Of a stretch of 64,000 bases of DNA, positions 42,615-50,484 are shown one piece after another (position 1 is the first letter of the stretch; the number at the start of each line of letters is the position of its first letter). The stretch comes from Bacillus sp. ISL-34. GTDB lineage: Bacteria > Bacillota > Bacilli > Bacillales > DSM-1321. A program made the translations under genes and the position numbers. Location of the stretch: the NCBI RefSeq assembly GCF_018613325.1, contig NZ_JAGGQJ010000023.1, forward strand, positions 282,537 through 346,536, in the 5' to 3' direction. The notes under the pieces were generated by a model that did no database searches, was not told the DNA's origin, and was given only the letters and a program-made list of their open reading frames with translations.

Positions 42615-43052
42615 ATGAGCATACAGAAGGCTACATTAGATGAGCTGGAATCACTGACGGAACTTTTTGATTTATACAGAGTGTTTTATGAGCAAGCATC
42701 TGATCCTGGTCGCGCAAGGGAGTTTTTAAGAGAAAGGCTGACAAATGGGGAGTCTGAGGTTTTTATGGCCTTTGATGAAGGTAATCCTATTGGTTTTGTA
42801 CAATTATACCCTTCTTTTTCATCTGTCAGTATGATGCGGTCATGGGTATTGAATGATTTATTCGTGAAAGAGTCCGCCCGCAAAAAGGGATTTGGCGAGG
42901 AGTTATTGAACGCGGCCATCACTTTTGCACGGGAAACAGGTGCCAAAGGGGTTTCATTGGAGACAGGAAAGAATAATTTTAAAGCACAGAAGCTTTATGA
43001 AAAAATTGGTTTCGTCCGTGAATCGAACCATTTTTATTATTTCACCATTTAA
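42615..43052 (+). CDS. GNAT-family N-acetyltransferase
   Basis: A 145-residue acetyltransferase: LNDLFVKESARKKGFGEELLNAAITFARETGAKGVSLETGKNNFKAQKLYEKIGFVRE shows the V-x-x-x-x-R-x-x-G-x-G/A acetyl-CoA loop and the C-terminal NxxAxxLYEKxGF motif. IGFVQLYPSFSSVSMMRSWVL is the preceding beta strand pair. TGGGAGGGGCCATTT precedes the ATG. Substrate unknown. Followed by a strong terminator. Confidence 0.88.
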   Translation: MSIQKATLDELESLTELFDLYRVFYEQASDPGRAREFLRERLTNGESEVFMAFDEGNPIGFVQLYPSFSSVSMMRSWVLNDLFVKESARKKGFGEELLNAAITFARETGAKGVSLETGKNNFKAQKLYEKIGFVRESNHFYYFTI

Positions 43053-43055
43053 TAT

Positions 43056-43087
43056 AAAAAAGTGTAGGGAAAACCTTCCCTACACTT
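43056..43087. terminator. Terminator between the GNAT gene and abrB
   Basis: Stem AAGTGTAGGGAA / TTCCCTACACTT between convergent genes. Confidence 0.88.
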
Positions 43088-43112
43088 GGATGCTATTTAT
43101 CTAGCATATTAT

Positions 43113-43397
43113 TTATTTAGCAGTTTCCATGCTGGCTTGAATTTCTTTAATTAGAAGTTCGGCACCTTCAGGGCTAAGTATTAATTTACCGGCAGCAAGT
43201 TTCATATTGCTATCGGAAACTTCTCCTGTAACCTGACAAGTCATGTTTGGTTTATATTTTTGAAGGATGATGCGATCTTGTTCTACATAAATCTCCAGAG
43301 CGTCTTTCTCATTAATTCCTAATGTTCGGCGTAGTTCAATCGGAATGACTACCCGTCCTAATTCGTCAACTTTACGTACAATACCTGTAGATTTCAT
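43113..43397 (-). CDS. abrB: Transition-state regulator AbrB
   Basis: A 94-residue swapped-hairpin DNA-binding protein. The N-terminal KSTGIVRKVDELGRVVIPIELRRTLGI is nearly identical to B. subtilis AbrB, followed by DALEIYVEQDRIILQKYKPNMTCQVTGEVSD and a C-terminal oligomerisation domain. It represses post-exponential genes (competence, antibiotic and spore genes) during growth. Two tandem Spo0A boxes downstream of a sigma-A promoter support the classic repression of abrB by Spo0A~P. The closely related Abh is the main alternative. Confidence 0.92.
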   Translation of the reverse strand: MKSTGIVRKVDELGRVVIPIELRRTLGINEKDALEIYVEQDRIILQKYKPNMTCQVTGEVSDSNMKLAAGKLILSPEGAELLIKEIQASMETAK

Positions 43398-43442
43398 TTA
43401 ATTTACCCCACTAACTTTCTTGCGAATGTTGCATCTATATAT

Positions 43443-43459
43443 TTCGTCACCATTCGACA
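43443..43459. promoter_or_regulatory. Tandem Spo0A boxes of abrB
   Basis: TTCGTCA (43443-43449) and TTCGACA (43453-43459) are complements of the 0A box TGNCGAA, spaced 10 bp apart, one helical turn, and lie 46-62 bases upstream of the abrB start. This matches the B. subtilis abrB layout. A further TGTCGAA stands alone at 43685. Confidence 0.75.
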
Positions 43460-43476
43460 TCATTTGCACTTCTATA

Positions 43477-43505
43477 AAGATACCACTCCCTACCATATTC
43501 GTCAA
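43477..43505 (-). promoter_or_regulatory. Sigma-A promoter of abrB
   Basis: TTGACG, 17 bases, TATCTT on the minus strand, placing the Spo0A boxes just downstream of the predicted start site. Confidence 0.55.
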
Positions 43506-43899
43506 TTCTCGTATCTTCGTATATTATCTGCCTCTATATGATTTTTATATAAAATATTAGTAATTCCTTCATAACACGCGTCATAACAATGTTTCCCGCT
43601 TGCTTAATTGGTATATTTTGTTAATTATAAGATTAAAATGAAAACGTCTTCATATACTTCCAACAGTCCTTTTTTTCATTCCATGTCGAATGATGGAGAA
43701 TGCATTTTACTAGCCTAAAAGAATCCTGTTGATTTTCTTTTGCATTTGAAGGACAATTTAATTTGATCGCTTATAATATTTCGAAAATTCATTCTGCTTT
43801 TTTACCTGGTGGTTACTTCTGAAAATCTTTCAGAAAGCAGAAACGATTGCCATACTTCCAGAGTCTTACTGACTCATAAAAAAGATTGAGGTGAGTCAA

Positions 43900-44871
43900 T
43901 TGCGTCCGATTATATTAGGTATTTGTTCTGCTTTCTTTTTTGCATTTACGTTTGTTTTAAATCAGGCCATGGAGTTGTCTGGCGGAAGTTGGATATGGAG
44001 TGCTTCGCTGCGTTATTTCTTTATGGTGCCTTTTCTGTTGTGTATCGTATTGAGCAGAAAAAACCTGCGTCCCCTTTTACAAGTGATGAGAGAAAAACCA
44101 GGTCCTTGGCTGCTTTGGAGTTTTGTCGGTTTTGGGTTATTTTATGCTCCTTTATGCTTTGCATCGGCCTACTCACCTGGCTGGTTAATCGCCGGCACTT
44201 GGCAAATCACGATCATTTCGGGTGCATTACTTGCGCCGCTGTTTTTCGAAAAAGTCCAAACGAAAGATGGGCTCGAAAGGCAAAGAGGAAAGGTTTCTGT
44301 GAAAGGCCTCCTCATGTCCATGATCATCCTGCTTGGAATCATCCTGATGCAACTGGAACACACCAAGCATATTTCAATGGCCAATCTTTGGCTGGGAGTG
44401 ATTCCAATCGTCATCGCCTCGTTTGCATACCCTTTGGGAAATCGCAAAATGATGGAAGTATCCGAAGGACGTTTGGATGCTTATCAGCGGGTATTGGGAA
44501 TGACTTTGGCAAGTCTGCCATTCTGGTTTCTGCTTTCTTTGTACGGTTTCTTTACAGTAGGGGCGCCGACGAAGATGCAGAGTTTCCAATCCCTTTTGGT
44601 AGCTCTATTTTCTGGAGTCATCGCCACGGTCCTTTTTTTCAAGGCGACCGATTTGGTAAGCGGAAATATGCAGAAATTAGCTTCCGTTGAAGCTACACAA
44701 TCGATGGAGGTCCTTTTTGCCCTTGCTGGCGAATTACTATTCCTATCTTTACCGATTCCTTCTCCGTTATCGTGGTTCGGCATCTTTATCGTCATCATAG
44801 GAATGATCCTGCATAGCTATGTATCACATAAAAAAGAAGGTCCATCCCGGAAACGGACAGTAAGTGCCTAA
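43900..44871 (+). CDS. DMT-superfamily multidrug resistance efflux transporter (EmrE-like, PF13536 type)
   Basis: A 323-residue, 10-helix drug/metabolite transporter: FAFTFVLNQAMELSGGSWIWSASLRYFFMVPF at the N-terminus, PGWLIAGTWQITIISGALLAPLFF, and GVIATVLFFKATDLVSGNMQKLASVEATQSMEVLFALAGELLFL in the second half, the pattern of the multidrug resistance efflux transporter family. TTG at 43900 has GAGGTG 6 bases upstream; the in-frame GTG at 43891 overlaps that site. Substrate unknown. Confidence 0.82.
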   Translation: MRPIILGICSAFFFAFTFVLNQAMELSGGSWIWSASLRYFFMVPFLLCIVLSRKNLRPLLQVMREKPGPWLLWSFVGFGLFYAPLCFASAYSPGWLIAGTWQITIISGALLAPLFFEKVQTKDGLERQRGKVSVKGLLMSMIILLGIILMQLEHTKHISMANLWLGVIPIVIASFAYPLGNRKMMEVSEGRLDAYQRVLGMTLASLPFWFLLSLYGFFTVGAPTKMQSFQSLLVALFSGVIATVLFFKATDLVSGNMQKLASVEATQSMEVLFALAGELLFLSLPIPSPLSWFGIFIVIIGMILHSYVSHKKEGPSRKRTVSA

Positions 44872-44880
44872 ATAGCAGTC

Positions 44881-44913
44881 AAAAAAGCCCCGAAATCTTA
44901 TCGGGGCTTTTTT
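44881..44913 (+). terminator. Terminator of the DMT exporter gene
   Basis: Stem AAAAAAGCCCCGA / TCGGGGCTTTTTT. Confidence 0.92.
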
Positions 44914-45313
44914 GACCGGAAAACAGAAACAAACTACGTTCTATTTTTCCATTCATACAGAAAGGGATGGAGCATTCGCTCCTTCCCTTTCTGTATTATG
45001 GCATATAAATCGAAGAATAGTCTTGGTCTACGACTATCAGATGAACTTTTCCACCTCATTTAAGGGCAGTTTTTATAACATGGCGATTATCATACTTATA
45101 CCTTGGCTAAAAGCTCCAAAGGTTTACTGAGCTTTCTTGAAAAGATTGCCTATTCAAAAAGGAGATAGAGCAACATTTTGGTCTAGATCATATTTAAGCA
45201 AAAGTTGCAGTATTAAAATACTTGCTTTATTAGTTAGGGTATAGTATATTAATTGACGCATCAACTATTGAGCTATCAATTATTTTATCTAACGTATGAA
45301 AAGAGGGTGTTTC
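44914..45313. other. Intergenic region with two hairpins upstream of the MarR gene
   Basis: A long hairpin at about 44957-44992 (AGAAAGGGATGGAGC / GCTCCTTCCCTTTCT) and a weaker one at about 45015-45032 (GAATAGTC / GACTATC). Nearer the MarR gene, ATTGACGCATCAACTATTGAG and CTATCAATT at 45250-45280 form repeated TTGA/TCAA half sites that may be the MarR operator. No gene seen. Confidence 0.5.
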
Positions 45314-45742
45314 TTGACGAATTCATGGTCTAATGAATCTTTTATTTTATATAAAATGAACTGCCTTAACAAACAGATAAGTTCAAAATTTGAAAGTTGT
45401 ACGGGCATTAGTCAATCAAGACATGATATCTTATATCAGCTTTATCAAGTTGATGAAATTAGTCAAACAGCACTTCAAAAAGAGGTTAACATTGACGGTG
45501 CAGCGATTACCCGGCATTTAAAACAACTTGAAGCGACTGGGATGATTTTAAGACGCAAAGATCCGGAGGATAATCGATTTACTCTTGTCTGTCTTTCAGA
45601 TCATGGTCGCAAACAAATAATTCTCTACCAAGCTGAAAAGGCTCGTTTTGTCACTTTGATGCTTAAAGATTTTAAAGAAGAAGAACGTCAAGAGTTAGCA
45701 GATATGCTGACACGCATTCAAAAAAATATAAGCCAAGTCTAA
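45314..45742 (+). CDS. MarR-family transcriptional regulator
   Basis: A 142-residue winged-helix regulator: GISQSRHDILYQLYQVDEISQTALQKEVNIDGAAITRHLKQLEATGMILRRKDPEDNRFTLVCLSDHGRKQ is the complete MarR DNA-binding core, with DPEDNR in the wing. A cysteine-containing N-terminal part (MNCLNKQISSKFESCTG) could sense oxidants. TTG at 45314 is chosen because AAAGAGGGTG is 4-7 bases upstream. The nitroreductase and monooxygenase genes follow, so it probably controls a quinone/nitro-compound response. Confidence 0.87.
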   Translation: MTNSWSNESFILYKMNCLNKQISSKFESCTGISQSRHDILYQLYQVDEISQTALQKEVNIDGAAITRHLKQLEATGMILRRKDPEDNRFTLVCLSDHGRKQIILYQAEKARFVTLMLKDFKEEERQELADMLTRIQKNISQV

Positions 45743-45819
45743 CGCTTGCTTCGTTACAATTTGAAATGAGAATAACTATAAATAAAACTACTAAAGTTAA
45801 AAAGAGGAGACTATCAACT

Positions 45820-46461
45820 ATGACTACTACAGTACAATTAACAAATGATTTCAAAGAAATTGTCACAGGACGCCGCTCCATAAAAAATTACGACAAATCC
45901 GTAAAAATCAGTAGGGAAGAAATGGAGGAAATACTTACCTTAGCGACACTTGCTCCTTCTTCAGTTAATATGCAACCCTGGCGCTTCCTTGTAATTGATA
46001 GTCCTGAGGGAAAAGCAACACTTGCACCTCTTGCTCGCTTTAACCAAAATCAAGTCGAAACATCGTCCGCAGTAATTGCCGTATTTGGTGATATGAACAA
46101 TTTTGATAACGCCGAAGAAATCTACGGTAAAGCTGTAGATTTAGGGCTTATGCCTTTAGAAGTAAAAGAAAACATATTAGCCTCATTTGCTGGATATTTC
46201 AAAAAAATCACTAGTGAAGAGATGAAAGAGGTCGTTCTAGTTGATGGTGGTCTTGTATCCATGCAACTAATGCTTGCGGCTCGTGCTTATGGCTATGATA
46301 CAAATCCAATCGGTGGCTATGAAAAAGACCAGATTGCAGAAGCTTTTGGATTAGATAAAGATCGATACGTACCAGTTATGCTAATTTCAATCGGTAAAGC
46401 AGCAGATAATGGCCATCAATCAGTTCGTCTTCCAATTGATAAAGTCGCACAATGGAAGTAA
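45820..46461 (+). CDS. Nitroreductase family protein
   Basis: A 213-residue FMN-dependent oxidoreductase: IVTGRRSIKNYDKSVKISREEMEEILTLATLAPSSVNMQPWRFLVID is the FMN phosphate-binding N-terminus, and MQLMLAARAYGYDTNPIGGYEKDQIAEAFGLD the C-terminal region of the YodC/YdgI class. It reduces quinones and nitroaromatics with NAD(P)H. AAGAGGAGACTATCAACT precedes the ATG; the longer frame upstream lacks a site. Lies between MarR and quinol-monooxygenase genes. Confidence 0.9.
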   Translation: MTTTVQLTNDFKEIVTGRRSIKNYDKSVKISREEMEEILTLATLAPSSVNMQPWRFLVIDSPEGKATLAPLARFNQNQVETSSAVIAVFGDMNNFDNAEEIYGKAVDLGLMPLEVKENILASFAGYFKKITSEEMKEVVLVDGGLVSMQLMLAARAYGYDTNPIGGYEKDQIAEAFGLDKDRYVPVMLISIGKAADNGHQSVRLPIDKVAQWK

Positions 46462-46564
46462 TGTAATAAAGAATCCATTCATTATATTTCAACCGAGTTA
46501 TGTTATTTTCACTTTAATTATATATTAAGTTTATTATGCTTAACAAAAGAGAGGATGACGTGTA

Positions 46565-46858
46565 ATGATTATCATTCATGCCGTATTCAATATTAATCCA
46601 GCAAAACAAGATGCATTTCTAGAGGAGATTCAACCGCTAATCGCAGCTTCAAGAGCGGAAAGTGGAAATGTTTCTTACAATCTTCACAAAGCTACAGAAA
46701 AAGACAATGAGTTTACAATGGTTGAAGTATGGCAAGATCATCAAGCGGTTACAAGCCATAATTCAAGTGAGCACTTCACCTCGTTTGTTGGTAAAGCTAA
46801 AGAATTCCTCTCTTCACCTTTAGATGTTAACGCATTTGAAGGACAACCATTAAAATAA
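46565..46858 (+). CDS. Putative quinol monooxygenase (ABM domain)
   Basis: A 97-residue ferredoxin-like ABM-fold protein similar to YgiN: IIIHAVFNINPAKQDAFLEEIQPLIAASRAESGNVSYNLH and FTMVEVWQDHQAVTSHNSSEHFTSF, with conserved EW-x-D and H...H residues. The family acts on quinols and dihydroxylated aromatics without cofactor. AAGAGAGGATGACGTGTA precedes the ATG. It appears to be the third gene of a MarR-controlled electrophile-response cassette and ends at a terminator. Confidence 0.88.
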   Translation: MIIIHAVFNINPAKQDAFLEEIQPLIAASRAESGNVSYNLHKATEKDNEFTMVEVWQDHQAVTSHNSSEHFTSFVGKAKEFLSSPLDVNAFEGQPLK

Positions 46859-46897
46859 TGAGGTAAAATGTATGGGACTTCCTATATCCCATCTTAT

Positions 46898-46946
46898 AAA
46901 ACAAAGAGTTGCTGCTTCGGTAAAACAAGCTGCAACTCTTGTTTAT
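46898..46946 (+). terminator. Terminator of the MarR cassette
   Basis: Long stem AAACAAAGAGTTGCTGC... / GCTGCAACTCTTGTTT (one mismatch). Confidence 0.85.
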
Positions 46947-47259
46947 TTCTATTCCATTTTCTCGAACATCACCCGCTTATTTGGCGTACATAATCAGTGT
47001 GACAATTTCTATCGAAAGAGGAATGCAAATAGTTCCTTTTATTTATCGAATTTCAGTTTTTCCAAAGCATCTGCCAATGCTGTATTAATCGGTTCTTCTT
47101 TATTTTGCTTCTTCATGAAATTGGAGATTTTTTGTTTTGTTAATTATTTCGATGTTCATGCGAATTCCAAAAGGAGGGCTGAAAGTGTATAGCTTCATTC
47201 ACCCAGGATGGGTATCATCCACAATGAAGCGAAATATCTAGGGATGGCCGGCTAATTTT
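46947..47259. other. Degenerate region with no intact gene
   Basis: About 310 bases leading into the gene-fragment cluster. A 25-codon frame on the minus strand (47038-47118, MKKQNKEEPINTALADALEK...) and an 18-codon frame on the plus strand behind AAAGGAGGG (47187) are open, but neither resembles a known protein. A hairpin (TTCATTCACCC.../...ACAATGAA) lies around 47195-47225. Confidence 0.45.
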
Positions 47260-47649
47260 TTAACGAGTTTCTTCTATTAACTTTTCTGTTTCTTTAGCAA
47301 GTTTTTCTGAAAATTCATTTTCGATATCGCTATGAACGTAAATCCGTTGAACAGAAATACAAACTTGTCCAGCATTTGCAAAACTCTTACCTGCGCATAA
47401 TTTGGCTGCTTTATCTAGATCAGCGTCAGAATGAATGATAACGGCTGATTTGGATTCCAATTCAAGTGAGACTTTTCGAAGACCGATCTGATTTTTTATG
47501 TGAAGACCTACAGAAGGACTGCCTGTAAACGTATATAGATTAATTCTTGGATCTTTAATTAAGCAATCACCGATAACAGAACCAGGACCAGAAATAAGAT
47601 TAAGGTAACCTACTTGCAGTCCCACTTTTAATATTATTAACAAGTACAT
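47260..47649 (-). pseudogene. Aldehyde dehydrogenase fragment
   Basis: About 125 residues of the middle of an NAD(P)+-dependent aldehyde dehydrogenase: VGYLNLISGPGSVIGDCLIKDPRINLYTFTGSPSVGLHI, then LELESKSAVIIHSDADLDKAAKLCAGKSFANAGQVCISVQRIYVH. The catalytic Glu (ELESKS) and Cys (AGQVC) are retained, but the N-terminal approximately 190 and C-terminal approximately 160 residues of a 475-residue enzyme are missing. No ribosome site fits. It is a remnant. Confidence 0.85.
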
Positions 47650-47745
47650 ATTGTTTTACTTGAATTTTAGATCAATTAATTTGTCCCAAAGATGACTGTT
47701 ATTTTAATAGAGTAAAATTCAATTAAAACTCATAATAACCTATTT

Positions 47746-48126
47746 TTATAACATCACGATCTTATTGTTTTTAATGAATTCCTCTTTTCTATTTGCGCTT
47801 CCAAATAATCTAATTTTTTCTTGAACTTTTGCTTGCATAACTGTTTGTCCCTGTCCTAATGAAATAGCAAGACGATATCCTTCAGGATCTTTTTGTAATA
47901 TTTCTAACATCCCTTGCGTGAATGATTGTCGTAATTCTGTATCTACGTTAATTTTTGCAATACCTAATGAAATTGCTTTTTCAATTTGTTCATTTGGTAC
48001 GTCAGAGCCACCATGAAGAACGATTGGTCTTTTAACTGTTTGAGTAATTTCTTTTAATCGCTCAAAAGCTAATTTAGGAGGATTTTTATAGATTCCATGA
48101 GCTGTACCTTCCGAATCCTGGTGCAT
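47746..48126 (-). pseudogene. Class II fructose/tagatose-bisphosphate aldolase fragment
   Basis: About 120 residues of the C-terminal half of a class II ketose-bisphosphate aldolase: GTAHGIYKNPPKLAFERLKEI, PIVLHGGSDVPNEQIEKAISLGIAKINVDTELRQSFTQGMLEIL and a C-terminal EKIRLFGSANR. The N-terminal catalytic half (approximately 170 residues, including the zinc histidines and the catalytic Asp) is missing. The frame joins unrelated sequence at about 48126. A remnant. Confidence 0.85.
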
Positions 48127-48138
48127 GATCAGTTCCAG

Positions 48139-48273
48139 CTAAATCATCGCTAGTCCTAATCTTTGTTTCATACCTAATGAAAAATTTCTCGTTTTTTTCT
48201 TTCCTTTATGTTGCAGCCCTACAAGTGCTAACGTTTTTTCAATGCATTCTTTTACGGGAATGCCTCTTTGCAC
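48139..48273 (-). pseudogene. ABC transporter ATPase fragment
   Basis: About 45 codons reading RGIPVKECIEKTLALVGLQHKGKKKTRNFSLGMKQRLGLAMI and ending at a TAG. The ABC signature FSLGMKQRLGLA of BcrA/drug-exporter-type ATPases is clear. Walker A upstream and Walker B downstream are absent. It abuts the aldolase fragment at about 48126, so two unrelated genes have been joined by deletion. Confidence 0.8.
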
Positions 48274-48295
48274 TCGATGGAACTGAACCCCAAAA

Positions 48296-48322
48296 ATTGA
48301 CGCAGTGCTTCACACTGCGCCT
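48296..48322 (-). terminator. Terminator of the tyrosinase gene
   Basis: On the minus strand CGCAGTG-TGAAG-CACTGCG followed by TCAATTTTTGG. Confidence 0.7.
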
Positions 48323-48335
48323 TGCTGGCTGTCAT

Positions 48336-49337
48336 TCAATGGTGATCTCCCTTCACCATCTTCCTTTCCATATCGTATATATAGCCCAATTTCCTATGAT
48401 TGATCATCTCCTTGGGGGTTATATCCCACGGAAACATCGGATCATTCAAGTTATGGCTGAATGGTCCCCCTCTTCTTGGGAGATATTTCTCCTCCCGGTG
48501 GAGGATTTTCCACATCGCCCATATCCGATCGACATTGGCATGGTGTAAAAAGAAGACTGGATCGTTAGGTGAAACAGGGACAGACCCCATATGTCCCCCG
48601 ACCCACCCATGCACTAGATTATGAAGGGCCGGTCCATCGACAAATCCTTCAAGCTGATTTCGGAAACTTGGATTGCTTGCGGAATTCCACGGTGGTGCAT
48701 CGAAAGGAGTGACTTTCAATACGTTTTGAACGTCTTGTTTTGTCGGCAGGTTTGCAACTTGTTCACTTGATCTGAAGTTCCTCGTCAATCCCCCTGAAGG
48801 TTTCCCCTCCTCATCAAGGACTTCCCAGCGCCCAGCAGCAAAAGGTCCTGAATCGACAAGGTTGTTTTTCCTTTTATTCCCGTTTCCGCCCATGAAATCG
48901 CTATCCCAGATTGGGGATGAAGCTGGATCCTCCAATTCTGAATCCGTTGCCCAATCCCAGTAGGGAATGGTTACACTGGTGTCAACGGATTGAAGATCAC
49001 GTTCGAACAGCCATAGGAAATAGCGATGCCAAGGCAAGAACGCCGGCCCTCTATGAGCTGCATTTCGCTGATCGCCATGGCTTCCATGGATATTGTCATT
49101 ATCAGCCCCGGCCCGCTCCCCATGATCATTATGACTGCGGGTCGATGCTGATGGAGCGTTCCCTGCTTTCGGGCGCTTTACGGGAGGGGTTTGAAATCTC
49201 CCTGCAGCAGCATGCCACGCTACGTACCGATCATATATCCCTTTTTCTTTTAAAACCAAAACAGCATTGATATATTTCCTTTTTTCCTTTTCAGAAAGAT
49301 GAAGTGCATTTTTTCTGATGTTATATTCAGCAGCCAT
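48336..49337 (-). CDS. Tyrosinase (binuclear copper) with an unusual insertion
   Basis: A 333-residue type 3 copper monooxygenase that oxidises tyrosine and diphenols to quinones, giving melanin. CuA ligands are His42 (VAWHAAAGRF), His95 (NAAHRGPAFLPW) and His104 (WHRYFLWLFERDL); CuB has ALHNLVHGWVGGHMG and FFLHHANVDRIWAMW. Between His42 and His95 lie about 52 residues, much more than in B. megaterium tyrosinase (about 18), including a His/Asn/Asp/Gly-rich stretch (SHNDHGERAGADNDNIHGSH). No signal peptide. ATG at 49337 has AGAGGGCAAATC; the GTG/ATG further upstream is less well placed. Monocistronic. Confidence 0.92.
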   Translation of the reverse strand: MAAEYNIRKNALHLSEKEKRKYINAVLVLKEKGIYDRYVAWHAAAGRFQTPPVKRPKAGNAPSASTRSHNDHGERAGADNDNIHGSHGDQRNAAHRGPAFLPWHRYFLWLFERDLQSVDTSVTIPYWDWATDSELEDPASSPIWDSDFMGGNGNKRKNNLVDSGPFAAGRWEVLDEEGKPSGGLTRNFRSSEQVANLPTKQDVQNVLKVTPFDAPPWNSASNPSFRNQLEGFVDGPALHNLVHGWVGGHMGSVPVSPNDPVFFLHHANVDRIWAMWKILHREEKYLPRRGGPFSHNLNDPMFPWDITPKEMINHRKLGYIYDMERKMVKGDHH

Positions 49338-49526
49338 GATTTGCCCTCTTTTCCCGATGCTCATTTAAAACTATAACCTTGGGATATTTTAAGTCATCTC
49401 TGCTGCAAACGTTACGGGACAAATGCGGATATTAGGCTGAAATGGGCATGGCTTTGACAATACTTTTACCTTGAGTTAGATCAAAAAGTATGTATAATGA
49501 AGGGTAATTGCATATGTCAAAGGTTT

Positions 49527-49618
49527 TCTAGGGTTCCGCAGTGCGTCTTATTGCTGGTCTGGTCCGAGAGAAAACTCACAGCATGCTGTGTCACGGAAGG
49601 ATAAAAGCCTGGGAGAAA
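49527..49618 (+). promoter_or_regulatory. Guanidine-I (ykkC class) riboswitch
   Basis: The conserved ykkC blocks occur in order: CTAGGGTTCCG, GGTCTGGTCCGAGAG and ACGGAAGGATAAAAGCCTGGGAGA. It precedes a paired SMR exporter, the usual guanidine-exporter target. The 3' strand overlaps the following terminator, so guanidine binding should prevent termination (ON switch). Confidence 0.95.
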
Positions 49619-49650
49619 CTGTTTAACGGTTATCTCTTGGGCTTTTTTTG
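49604..49650 (+). terminator. Guanidine riboswitch terminator
   Basis: AAGCCTGGGAGA pairs with TCTCTTGGGCTT, followed by TTTTT. The left arm is the conserved end of the aptamer, which makes the two structures exclusive. Confidence 0.88.
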
Positions 49651-49690
49651 TTTTTTTGGTAAAGAAAAAAATTGGAGGTGCGATTTTTTC

Positions 49691-50032
49691 ATGAGCACAA
49701 ACTGGATTAAAGTATTCATTGCAGCTTTTTTTGAAGTATTTTGGGTGATTGGCCTAAAACATGCAGATGACTTTTGGACTTGGTCTGGAACGGTCATTTC
49801 GATTATCATCAGTTTTTACTTGATGATAATGGCTGGCCGGAAGCTTCCTGTCGGAACGGTATATGCCGTGTTTGTCGGTATGGGTACGGCCGGGACCGTT
49901 TTTTCCGAAATCATTTTCTTTGGGGAACCCTTCAAGCTGAGCAAAACGCTATTGATCCTCCTCTTATTATCAGGGGTGATCGGCTTGAAGCTAGTGACTG
50001 ATGATAAGCTTGAGAAAGGGGATGAATCTTAA
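49691..50032 (+). CDS. ykkC: Guanidinium exporter subunit, SMR family (YkkC-like)
   Basis: A 113-residue small multidrug resistance protein with four membrane helices and the essential membrane glutamate in [48 protein letters not shown] is the SMR signature. Translation starts at ATG 49691 with ATTGGAGGTG upstream (spacing about 12). The stop TAA overlaps the next start by one base. Together the two subunits form a heterodimeric antiporter; the guanidine riboswitch ahead makes guanidinium the likely substrate. Confidence 0.92.
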   Translation: MSTNWIKVFIAAFFEVFWVIGLKHADDFWTWSGTVISIIISFYLMIMAGRKLPVGTVYAVFVGMGTAGTVFSEIIFFGEPFKLSKTLLILLLLSGVIGLKLVTDDKLEKGDES

Positions 50033-50346
50033 TGGCTTGGGTCTCTTTAATCTTAGCGGGGCTATTCGAAATGTTTGGGGTTGCGATGATAAATAAATTG
50101 CACAAAGACCGCAATTGGCAATCCTTGCTGCTGTTATTCACCGGCTTTGGAGCAAGTTTCCTATTTCTTGCATATGCCATGCAAACCTTGCCGATGGGGA
50201 CGGCTTATGCTATCTGGACAGGGATCGGCGCATCAGGCGGAGCGATAATCGGGATGCTCTTATATGGCGAATCAAAAGATTGGCGAAGGGTCGTTTTTAT
50301 AGCCATGGTCCTTGGCGCAGCAGTGGGATTAAAACTTGTTTCATAG
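50032..50346 (+). CDS. ykkD: Guanidinium exporter subunit, SMR family (YkkD-like)
   Basis: A 104-residue SMR protein: AWVSLILAGLFEMFGVAMINKLHKDRNW with the conserved Glu in helix 1, then LPMGTAYAIWTGIGASGGAIIGMLLYGES. Its start ATG overlaps the ykkC stop (TAATG), so the two are translationally coupled, as in B. subtilis. Second subunit of the paired guanidinium exporter. Confidence 0.92.
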   Translation: MAWVSLILAGLFEMFGVAMINKLHKDRNWQSLLLLFTGFGASFLFLAYAMQTLPMGTAYAIWTGIGASGGAIIGMLLYGESKDWRRVVFIAMVLGAAVGLKLVS

Positions 50347-50428
50347 GAATGAGTGAAGGTGATTTTTCGTAGAAATTCAGGAGAAAAAAGGAATATGACA
50401 CCACAATTCTTTATAAACTTAGAAAATC

Positions 50429-50468
50429 AAAGACGACACATATATATGTCCATTATGTGCCGTCTTTT
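50429..50468 (+). terminator. Terminator of ykkCD
   Basis: Stem AAAGACGACACATA / TATGTGCCGTCTTT with TTTTC. Confidence 0.82.
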
Positions 50469-50484
50469 CACCTAACTTGAATTA

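Noticed and set aside
47038..47118. 25-codon minus-strand frame MKKQNKEEPINTALADALEK
   Set aside because: Too short, with no ribosome site; could be a remnant but cannot be supported.
46872..47192. 106-codon plus-strand open frame after the quinol monooxygenase gene
   Set aside because: It runs through a clear rho-independent terminator, has unusual composition and no recognisable domain.
47260..48273. Transposon or prophage as the cause of the gene fragments
   Set aside because: No transposase, integrase, terminal inverted repeats or target duplications were seen in the window.
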